Source: Ruminococcus sp. (lineage in GTDB: Bacteria > Bacillota > Clostridia > Oscillospirales > Acutalibacteraceae). From it: a stretch of 37,481 bases of DNA. This document shows, one piece after another, positions 23,541 to 30,022 of the stretch. The position numbers were made by a program, and so were the translations under genes. The first letter of the stretch is position 1. Each line of letters opens with the position of its first letter. The stretch spans positions 1-37,481 of the forward strand of contig JAFUIK010000037.1 in the NCBI GenBank assembly GCA_017473955.1. Reading direction: 5' to 3'. The notes below the pieces were generated by a model. It saw only the letters and a program-made list of their open reading frames with translations. It was not told the DNA's origin and ran no database searches.

Positions 23541-24191
23541 TTACTCACAAAGAGCTTTTAATTCATCAATCGCTTTCTTTGCGTCGTCAGGCTTGAAAAC
23601 TGCTGTACCTGCAACGCAGATATCAACACCTGCTTTAGCCGCAGTTGCGATTGTGTCCTTTGCGATACCGCCGTCAACCTGTACGAGTACATCAAGGTTA
23701 CGTCTTTTAGCTTCTTCTTTTATAGCCTCAACCTTTGGCATCATATCAGCCATAAAGCTCTGACCGCCAAAGCCGGGTTCAACCGTCATAACAAGCACCA
23801 TATATAATCTGTCAAGGTAAGGGAAAACAACAGATGGGTCAGTCTTTGGTTTAATCGCAAGGGCAGGCTTGACGCCACGGCTTTCGATTTTCTTGATAGT
23901 TTCCTCGATGTCGGAGTCGGATTCTGTATGGAAAGAGATAATGTCAGCACCAGCGTCGGAAAAATCGTCAATATACTTAAGTGGTTCTGAAATCATAAGA
24001 TGCACGTCAAATGGTTTGTCTGTGTATTTTCGCAGCATCTTTATGACAGGAGCACCGAATGTAAGGTTAGGTACAAAGTGAGCGTCCATAACGTCAAGAT
24101 GCATCATATCTGCACCTGCTTTATCCATACGCTCGATTTCGTAGCCGAATTTTGAAAAATCACAGGATAAGAGTGATGGGGCAATTTGCAT
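23541..24191 (-). CDS. rpe: Ribulose-phosphate 3-epimerase
   Basis: 216 residues, full length. It interconverts D-ribulose 5-phosphate and D-xylulose 5-phosphate in the pentose phosphate pathway (cytoplasm). The TIM-barrel marks are 'IAPSLLSCDFSKFGYEIERM', 'MHLDVMDAHFVPNLTFG' (metal-binding His and Asp), 'DVHLMISEP', 'MTVEPGFGGQSFM' (catalytic and metal ligand loop), 'VQVDGGI' and 'VAGTAVF'. AAAGGAG precedes the ATG. It is the last gene of a minus-strand operon, 21 nt after the P-type-ATPase-like gene. Confidence 0.97.
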   Translation of the reverse strand: MQIAPSLLSCDFSKFGYEIERMDKAGADMMHLDVMDAHFVPNLTFGAPVIKMLRKYTDKPFDVHLMISEPLKYIDDFSDAGADIISFHTESDSDIEETIKKIESRGVKPALAIKPKTDPSVVFPYLDRLYMVLVMTVEPGFGGQSFMADMMPKVEAIKEEAKRRNLDVLVQVDGGIAKDTIATAAKAGVDICVAGTAVFKPDDAKKAIDELKALCE

Positions 24192-24212
24192 AGTAAATCT
24201 CCTTTTAAAGTG

Positions 24213-26849
24213 TTAGGACTTTTTTACGAGCTGAGCAACGATGGTTGCAATACTCCAGAAAAGCATATATAAAAGCATTTCAAATACGCCGAGTATAGAA
24301 ACAGTAGCGTAAAGCACCATTGTGGCACATAGCAGTACACCTAAAATAAGTCCGAAAATTTCTATAATAAGACCGATGGTGAGGTTTTGCTTGAATGAAG
24401 CTGTGTTCGTCAAAGCATGCATAAACGATACAAAGCTTCCTCTTGTTGCAAGATACGCACGTGAGCTTTGCTCCTTTTTAGAGCATACATCGTTAACGGT
24501 ATTAGCGAAGCCTGTGTTGAGCACTTTGATTGTTCGTGCGTAAATTTCATAGTCTTCAGCAATTCTTTCGGCAGTGATATTACAGTCTGCTGTGCTGACT
24601 ACCAGACACAAGCCGTGTTTTTGAGCTTTGTGAAGCTCGCGTTTTATCTTTTCGTCAGCTTTGTACTGTGTTACCACCATAGCGATAAGCTGACCGGAGC
24701 AAGCTATGTAGGTAACATCGTACTTGCTGTTTTTGTACTTTGTTTCGTCTGCTGCATCTTCGATGTAGATGTGGAAGCGGTCAAGTAGTTTTCTGTTGCC
24801 GATAAGAACTCTTTCGCCGTTAATCCAACCGACAAGTCCGAGCTTGTCCTCATAAATCACGCTTTCGACCTTTGGCAAAGAGTCTTTGTTTTTCTTTAAG
24901 ATATCGGAGAAAGCTCTGTATAGTGGCGAGTTAGCCTCTTTCATAACAACAGCCGCAGAAAGCATAGCTTCATCAACTCGAAATTCTGCGAAGTGTTTGA
25001 TTGTTTTTATTCTGATGCTGTTTTTAGGGTAAAGCTCTTTTGCGTTTACCATAACAGCGTTACAATCGGAAAACTGCTTTACAGACGGGTAACCGCTTAT
25101 CATAGCATTGTTTTTAAGTGAGTTTTTGCACGTTATCAGAAGTGGTACATTACCCGCCAGAAGTGCAACCATCGGAATACTGATACAGCTCATTACGGAT
25201 AGAGCTGATACCGCTCCGACAAACGTTTTAAATATTATGCCGTAAACTATAGCAACAAAAATTGAGCTTACTAAGGTGATAGGTGATAGCTTGCCTGATA
25301 TTTCCTCGCTAGGGTCGGGAGCATATGAGATTTTTAAAAAGTCACTTAATGATTCTGTTTTATGCTGATACGCAATTGATGAGCTTTGTGCTGTAGTGCC
25401 ACTGAGCATTTTACGGGATGTGTCCTCGTCAGAAAAAACCTTCGCACAGTAAGCAGGAGTTTTAGCAGTAATGAATTTAAAGTTAGATTTAACCCTGAGT
25501 ACCATCAGTGTTCTGCCAAGAGAATTCAACGTAAAGCCAAGGGACAGTATGCTTGTGTACAAAAAGTATTCAGAAGAAACAAACGCACCAGACATAAACA
25601 TTGAAACTATTTGCTGGATTAAGCACGCGATATATGCACAGGAAAGTGCGGTATCGCTGTTTCCTCTAAAACCTTTGAGCGGTTTTAAGCCGTTTACTAT
25701 TTCATCAAAGCTCACGGCACCAATGAGTAACAGTACTAAAAGCTGAACACCGCAGTAGATAAGGGGAGTGAGCTTTGTCCCACCAAACATCGCACTGCCC
25801 ATTTTAAGCTCCATCAAGGTGAGAGCTAATGAAGCTATAAATAAACACAGCAGTAGCGTTGTTTTAAGCACAAGCTTTTTGAAGTTTTGTGACAGTTCTG
25901 TAGCTACAAACTTTGAGTCCTGATTTTCGCTGAAATCAAATGGCCTTGCAGCTTTGCTTTCCTTTACTTTACCGCTATTAGCTTTGTCGACTTTTTTAGG
26001 AACAACAAGGCGATAAACGATTTTAAAGAACTTCTTGACCTTCTTGAACGGATTATTAAGCTTTTTATTGCTGCTTGTTGTGTTTGATGATTGTACAACA
26101 GCTGAGGATATTTTTGGCTTTGTGTGATGACTCTTTTCTTTTTGAGAGGTAGAACGCTTCTTTGAAACAACCGAGTCGTTCGATTTTAAGTATTCATCGT
26201 ACTCGCTTTCGACAATCTCGGTGAACTTGCCTGCTTTTAAGTGTATGCAGTTGACCTTGCTGTCGTGCTGATATGTAGGAATCTTTGCAACTACCTTTTC
26301 ACTGCCTACATAAAACTTAGGTTTTCCGAAAATCTGTTCGTAAGCACTGGTGGATTTTTGCTTTTGACGTTCATCGTGACGAGATGTTTCTTTAGCCTGA
26401 CGTTCGTATTTTTTAAGGGCAGAGGTAGGGTCGATATCAATGTCTATTTCATTAATATCCTGAAGCTCAACCTTGTGCTTTTTAGGGATAGGCTCAAAGT
26501 CTTCGATGATATCCTCGGCAATCACGGTACCCTCTTCCGGCTCGTATGTTAACTCGACAATAGGAGTATCGTCGTTATCCTGAGTCAGAGCAATTTCGCC
26601 CTCGCCCGAGGTCAGCTTTTCTTTTGCTTCTTCTCTTCTTTTAGCGGCTTCTTCAGCTTCGAGCGGAGTTAGTCGCTTGTATTTTACTTGCTTGTCCTTG
26701 GTGGAGTAAATTTCCTCCATCTTTGAACTGTTATTATCCTTTTTTTGTGGGGTTGATGCTTTTGAAATGTCGGTAAGCTCAGGATTTTTGGCCTTTTTAT
26801 CTTCTTTTTCTTTTATAGGTCTTGTGCTATCCTTACGCCATATCTTCAT
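24213..26849 (-). CDS. Degenerate P-type ATPase-like membrane protein (probable pseudoenzyme)
   Basis: 878 residues with GAGGAG before the ATG. Residues 1 to about 300 are highly charged, Lys/Glu/Ser-rich and probably disordered. Then come about six hydrophobic segments (330-585), a soluble part, and two more at the C-terminus, the layout of a P1B-type transporter. Remnants of the ATPase are 'LLITCKNSLKNNAMISG', 'VKQFSDCNAVMV', the nucleotide-domain-like 'GWINGERVLIGNRKLL' (Trp675, Gly684-Asn685), 'IKRELHKAQKHGLCLVVSTADC' and 'TASFKQNLTIG'. The phosphorylated DKTGT motif is replaced by 'NAKELYP' (Asn602 at the Asp position), and the GDGxNDxxAL hinge region seems deleted. The frame is intact, so it is not simply decaying. 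Function unknown; a structural, regulatory or non-hydrolytic role is inferred. It lies between rlmB and rpe in one operon. Confidence 0.75.
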   Translation of the reverse strand: MKIWRKDSTRPIKEKEDKKAKNPELTDISKASTPQKKDNNSSKMEEIYSTKDKQVKYKRLTPLEAEEAAKRREEAKEKLTSGEGEIALTQDNDDTPIVELTYEPEEGTVIAEDIIEDFEPIPKKHKVELQDINEIDIDIDPTSALKKYERQAKETSRHDERQKQKSTSAYEQIFGKPKFYVGSEKVVAKIPTYQHDSKVNCIHLKAGKFTEIVESEYDEYLKSNDSVVSKKRSTSQKEKSHHTKPKISSAVVQSSNTTSSNKKLNNPFKKVKKFFKIVYRLVVPKKVDKANSGKVKESKAARPFDFSENQDSKFVATELSQNFKKLVLKTTLLLCLFIASLALTLMELKMGSAMFGGTKLTPLIYCGVQLLVLLLIGAVSFDEIVNGLKPLKGFRGNSDTALSCAYIACLIQQIVSMFMSGAFVSSEYFLYTSILSLGFTLNSLGRTLMVLRVKSNFKFITAKTPAYCAKVFSDEDTSRKMLSGTTAQSSSIAYQHKTESLSDFLKISYAPDPSEEISGKLSPITLVSSIFVAIVYGIIFKTFVGAVSALSVMSCISIPMVALLAGNVPLLITCKNSLKNNAMISGYPSVKQFSDCNAVMVNAKELYPKNSIRIKTIKHFAEFRVDEAMLSAAVVMKEANSPLYRAFSDILKKNKDSLPKVESVIYEDKLGLVGWINGERVLIGNRKLLDRFHIYIEDAADETKYKNSKYDVTYIACSGQLIAMVVTQYKADEKIKRELHKAQKHGLCLVVSTADCNITAERIAEDYEIYARTIKVLNTGFANTVNDVCSKKEQSSRAYLATRGSFVSFMHALTNTASFKQNLTIGLIIEIFGLILGVLLCATMVLYATVSILGVFEMLLYMLFWSIATIVAQLVKKS

Positions 26850-26892
26850 TTCATCAACTCCTCTCTGAAAATTTTAGTATTTACAATCGGGC

Positions 26893-27642
26893 TTATCTTC
26901 CTTGAGCTACCTTGTACATAATAATACCCGCTGCAACGGAAGCGTTAAGCGAATTAATCTTGCCTTTTAACGGGAGCGAAACAATAGTGTCGCATTTTTC
27001 TCTGACAAGTCGGCTGATGCCCTTGCCTTCGTTACCGATAACAATAGCACAGCCACCGGAAAAGTCGCATTTTGTGTAGTCTGTGCCGTTCATATCAGCA
27101 CCGTAAACCCACACGCCCTGCTCTTTCAAGTCGTCAATAACAGCGGATATATTATTCACCCTTGCGACAGGAACATACTCAACAGCACCTGCGGACGCTT
27201 TGCCGACAGTGTAGGAAAGCCCTGCACTGTGACGTTTCTTGATTATAACACCGTGAGCACCTGAACACTCGGCGGTACGAATAATCGCTCCAAGGTTGTG
27301 AGGGTCCTCAATTTCGTCAAGAATGACGATAAACGGAGCTTCCTCTCGCTCTTTAGCAAGAGATAAAATATCCTCAACTGTTGAGTATTCCTTAATAGCG
27401 GCAATTGCGACAATTCCCTGATGTGTGGCGTTGCCCGTCATAAAGTCAAGCTTTTTTTGGTCAACTTCTTTAATGGTTATACCTTTTTTCTTAGCTTTAG
27501 AAAGTATTGCGACTATTGAGCCTGCGTGGTTATTTTTTGAAACGAGGATGCTCTCAATCGGTCTGCCCGATGAAAGAGCTTCGGTTACGGGATTTCTGCC
27601 CGCAATAATATCGTCTTTTTTCTCTCTGTTTTGATTATCCAT
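26893..27642 (-). CDS. rlmB: 23S rRNA (guanosine-2'-O-)-methyltransferase, TrmH/RlmB family
   Basis: 249 residues. SPOUT-class enzymes of this group methylate ribose 2'-OH in rRNA using S-adenosylmethionine. The N-terminal substrate-binding domain begins 'IIAGRNPVTEALSSGRPIESI', and the knotted catalytic domain shows motif 1 'NLGAIIRTAECSGAHGV', motif 2 'IVIGNEGKGISRLV' and motif 3 'LPLKGKINSLNASVAAGI'. Length and N-domain fit RlmB (TrmH group 3). AAAGGA lies 10 nt before the ATG. It is first in the operon with the P-type-ATPase-like gene (43-nt gap) and rpe. Confidence 0.93.
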   Translation of the reverse strand: MDNQNREKKDDIIAGRNPVTEALSSGRPIESILVSKNNHAGSIVAILSKAKKKGITIKEVDQKKLDFMTGNATHQGIVAIAAIKEYSTVEDILSLAKEREEAPFIVILDEIEDPHNLGAIIRTAECSGAHGVIIKKRHSAGLSYTVGKASAGAVEYVPVARVNNISAVIDDLKEQGVWVYGADMNGTDYTKCDFSGGCAIVIGNEGKGISRLVREKCDTIVSLPLKGKINSLNASVAAGIIMYKVAQGR

Positions 27643-27681
27643 AGTTTATGTATCCTTTATTTCTCATACTTATACATATAT

Positions 27682-27690
27682 ATTGTACCA
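27682..27690 (-). promoter_or_regulatory. Extended -10 promoter of the rlmB operon
   Basis: Minus-strand TGGTACAAT, an extended -10, about 40 bp before the rlmB ATG. No clear -35 at 16-18 bp. Confidence 0.45.
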
Positions 27691-27736
27691 CGCAAAAGAC
27701 ACAAGTATAGTTACAATTTAGAAATATATCGCCGTT

Positions 27737-28315
27737 TTATGCCGTTTTAGACAGGAAAACTGCTCCTTGGTCTATGTAATCGTCAATGATACCGTACATA
27801 CCTGTTACAGGATCCCTGAATAAATCTATTCTTGGTGGAAAAATAGTGAAGCTGAAAAACATAACAAAAAACGTCATTAACAGTAATACTGCAACTGGAA
27901 AGTAATCTGCAATTTGCGAGTTATTTGTTGTGAGTCTAAAAGAAATATATTGGCTTAGTACCACAAATACTCCTGCTGATAGCAAATCAAGCCACAGTAT
28001 AGGTTCTTTGGTGAACAAATTATAAGTGTAGAAAAACGCAATTATGGACATTGATAAAAAGTACAACGAAACAGTCTTTGCTACTACAAATTTTTTAAAC
28101 GGCGGTTTTACCCAAAAAAGCTCTATTACAGACCAAAGAACAAAGCCTACAGCAAAAATTTTTATGTGTTCCCACACGCTTTCGTTAACAGATGCAAAAA
28201 GTATCGACAGAGTTGACCCACCGCTTAATTCGTAAACAAAGTGAAGTAATGTTGCTGTCAGATAGATTATTGGAATACCTGCTATCTCCAAAATTTTGAA
28301 CTTTTTCTCATTCAT
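27737..28315 (-). CDS. Integral membrane protein, DUF6512-like
   Basis: 192 residues with about six hydrophobic segments. 'LLHFVYELSGGSTLSILFASVNESVWEHIKI' and 'PPRIDLFRDPVTGMYGI' are the conserved blocks I associate with the DUF6512 family of uncharacterised clostridial membrane proteins; I could not search to confirm. The ATG directly follows the T-run of a terminator-like hairpin, so its Shine-Dalgarno would be the G-rich 3' arm (GGGGGC) of that hairpin. No terminator is seen after it before the rlmB promoter. Function unknown. Confidence 0.75.
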   Translation of the reverse strand: MNEKKFKILEIAGIPIIYLTATLLHFVYELSGGSTLSILFASVNESVWEHIKIFAVGFVLWSVIELFWVKPPFKKFVVAKTVSLYFLSMSIIAFFYTYNLFTKEPILWLDLLSAGVFVVLSQYISFRLTTNNSQIADYFPVAVLLLMTFFVMFFSFTIFPPRIDLFRDPVTGMYGIIDDYIDQGAVFLSKTA

Positions 28316-28364
28316 AAAAAAGCCCCCGACATATATTAGTGTTATAAAATATATGTCAAAGGCT
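28316..28364 (-). terminator. Terminator hairpin abutting the DUF6512-like start codon
   Basis: On the minus strand a 17-bp stem (28364-28348 with 28337-28321, three G-T pairs) is followed by TTTTTT and immediately ATG (28315). It terminates the upstream small gene. Its 5' arm also contains a perfect TTGACA (28359-28354), so a promoter may be embedded here. Confidence 0.75.
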
Positions 28365-28376
28365 TTGCTGAAATTC

Positions 28377-28640
28377 TTATATAAGCGTGTAAAATATTAC
28401 GGTCGACAATGCTCCGATTGCACAGTACAGACAACAGCAGAGTATTCTGCTTATTAAAACGCTTTTAGGTTTAGCTGAGGACACAGTGTCCATACTTTTG
28501 AGCATTTTCTTTGCCTCTTTTTCGAGCACTTCGCTTGAAATCGACGCGTATTCGGGTCGTAGCACTAAAAGTGCCCGCTCATAATATTTGTTGTTTGTGT
28601 CAGTTACTTCAATTATCTGATGACTTATCCCTTTTATCAT
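28377..28640 (-). CDS. Small conserved-type protein with C-terminal membrane segment
   Basis: 87 residues from the ATG at 28640, with AAGGA 10 nt upstream; a TTG at 28679 is possible but overlaps the likely promoter. The soluble N-terminal part, 'MIKGISHQIIEVTDTNNKYY' then 'ERALLVLRPEYAS', resembles a small protein type I have seen in many Clostridia without known function. The C-terminus is one hydrophobic segment with a CCC run (about 65-85). A TATAAT (28671-28666, minus strand) lies just upstream. It ends in the strong hairpin terminator before the DUF6512-like gene. Confidence 0.65.
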   Translation of the reverse strand: MIKGISHQIIEVTDTNNKYYERALLVLRPEYASISSEVLEKEAKKMLKSMDTVSSAKPKSVLISRILCCCLYCAIGALSTVIFYTLI

Positions 28641-28679
28641 AACAGCACCGTCCTTTTTTCTTACAATTATAATGGTCAA

Positions 28680-28989
28680 ATAGGTGTGCCGGTATACTTT
28701 TTGAGTTTATTTTTCCTTAAAATCAACATTTTGATGTTGAAAAATATTTGTTTTTAGAAATATACAGTTTGTATTATTCAAAATTCCAATAATAAATGTT
28801 GAAAACTATGTGGAAAACAAGGAAAACTTTTTAAAAACCCCTTGGAGATATCTATATCATTACGTTTTTTAGGGTGTTGATAAGTTTTTTCAAAAACTGA
28901 CAGATAAGTTCTTTATCCGAAATTAAGCATAAATAATTTACAAATTGTAATATTTTACAAGTCAACACGTTTTTTGAAATAAAAATAAA
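28680..28989. other. AT-rich intergenic region with DnaA-box-like and TTACAA repeats
   Basis: No gene is supported. Four 9-mers of pattern TGTKGAWAA lie in one orientation at 28735, 28797, 28809 and 28875; two are one mismatch from the DnaA-box complement TGTGGATAA. A trio of half-sites TTACAA / TTGTAA / TTACAA lies at 28938-28960. A hairpin (28723-28729 with 28734-28740) overlaps the first 9-mer. Confidence 0.35.
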
Positions 28990-29022
28990 AAAAGAAGACT
29001 TTTGTGTAAAAAGCCCTCTTTT
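28985..29022 (-). terminator. Terminator of the PAP2 phosphatase gene
   Basis: On the minus strand a 14-bp stem (29022-29009 with 29003-28990, two G-T pairs), 5-nt loop, then TTTATTTTT. It starts about 20 nt after the stop codon. Confidence 0.85.
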
Positions 29023-29042
29023 AAGTGTCTGTTTTATCAAAT

Positions 29043-29588
29043 TTACATAAAGAACTGAGAAAGCTGTGCTTCGAAAACAAGGTTACATACCATTCCGCTT
29101 AAAAATCCCAGAATAGCACCACAGACAACATCGCTCAAATAATGTACTCTCAAGTACATTCTCGAAAAACCAATGATGATAGCGACAAAAAGCACAGGAA
29201 TAAAAATATAAGGCGGGCATCTGAATAATGTCACCGCAAAGGCTGTGAAAGATGAGGCGGTGTGTCCTGACGGGAAGGAGTAGTCCTTTGGCCTTTTTAT
29301 AATCAGCTCATCGTCTTCGAGTAATGAGCTCGGTCTCATACGACCGATGATGTGCTTTATAATAATTTCGCCCAAAATAAAGGTTACTCCGAGTGATAAT
29401 GTCAAGTAAACTCCCGTAGCTCTTGTCCTTTTCATAAGCATAAAAGGAAAGCACAAGGTAATCCACCAGATAAAGGCTCCGTTGCCGAGTTTTGTGAAAA
29501 GAACCATTATTCTATTTAGAAAGGGGGTGTGAAGCTTAGCAATTTTTTCGACGATTAAAGTGTCAAGTCGCTGAATTTTTTTAAGCAT
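29043..29588 (-). CDS. PAP2-family membrane phosphatase
   Basis: 181 residues from the ATG at 29588, which has a very strong AAAGGAGGAAACT site; a longer frame to 29627 has none. The three phosphatase motifs are complete: 'KHIIGRMRP' (KxxxxxxRP), 'SFPSGHTAS' (PSGH) and 'SRMYLRVHYLSDV' (SRxxxxxHxxxD). There are about five membrane segments. Members dephosphorylate undecaprenyl pyrophosphate or phosphatidic acid or related lipids at the outer face; the substrate cannot be told here. It has its own terminator and faces away from the T-box cluster. Confidence 0.93.
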   Translation of the reverse strand: MLKKIQRLDTLIVEKIAKLHTPFLNRIMVLFTKLGNGAFIWWITLCFPFMLMKRTRATGVYLTLSLGVTFILGEIIIKHIIGRMRPSSLLEDDELIIKRPKDYSFPSGHTASSFTAFAVTLFRCPPYIFIPVLFVAIIIGFSRMYLRVHYLSDVVCGAILGFLSGMVCNLVFEAQLSQFFM

Positions 29589-29685
29589 AGTTTCCTCCTT
29601 TGAATAGTATATATAGTATGATACCACAGATTAAGTGATTTGTGTAGTACCTTTTTAAAAGGTGAAAAAATTTTCTTAAAAAATA

Positions 29686-29714
29686 TTGACAAATGTTTTT
29701 TATAGTGTTACACT
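29686..29714 (+). promoter_or_regulatory. Promoter of the first T-box transcript
   Basis: Perfect TTGACA (29686-29691), 17 bp, TACACT (29709-29714) preceded by TGT, an extended -10. Confidence 0.85.
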
Positions 29715-29990
29715 AAGCAAAAATCGAAAAAGCTGTGACGAAGACGGCTGTATTTATTTGTTTTCAGAGAGTCGGTGGAAGGTGAGAACCGATAACGAGT
29801 ATTTATAAAGCCCATCACTTCTGAGCTGAAGGCCCGAACGCGAATAGTCAGTAGACGCCTTCCGTGATTGCTGCGTAAAGGCATAGGGGTTGTTGGACTC
29901 CGAGAGTGGCAGAGTTATCTGCAATTTGAGTGGTACCGCGAGTGTATTTTACACCCGTCTCAAAGGTTTCTTTGAGACGGGCTTTTTTGA
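29715..29990 (+). promoter_or_regulatory. T-box riboswitch, specifier AUC (isoleucine)
   Basis: The leader has all T-box parts: a stem I distal 'AGAGAGTCGG...ACCGA' segment (from 29766), the basal pairing GAAG/CTTC, the specifier loop, the T-box 'TTTGAGTGGTACCGCG' ending near 29941, and a 12-bp terminator (29954-29965 with 29970-29981) with T6. Aligned with the known glyQS layout (specifier, purine, then the basal stem and TGAGC), the codon before ACTTCTGAGC is ATC (29814-29816), isoleucine. The UGGU bulge fits a tRNA with discriminator A, as in tRNA-Ile. Uncharged tRNA should stop termination and turn the gene on. Confidence 0.9.
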
Positions 29991-30022
29991 TTTTTGAATC
30001 ATTTTTTCAGGAGGAGTTTATT

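Noticed and set aside
24213-26849. Active heavy-metal transporting ATPase
   Set aside because: No DKTGT, no GDGxND hinge and no clear CPC metal motif in the membrane part.
28735-28883. Chromosomal replication origin
   Set aside because: No dnaA, dnaN or gyrase genes are nearby and the boxes are imperfect. Kept only as a low-interest motif cluster.
28852-29040. Minus-strand frame of 62 codons after the PAP2 gene
   Set aside because: It begins inside the PAP2 terminator and has no ribosome binding site.
29930-30022. N-terminal extension of the first synthetase
   Set aside because: It would translate the T-box antiterminator and terminator. The ATG at 30023 has a perfect GGAGGAG.
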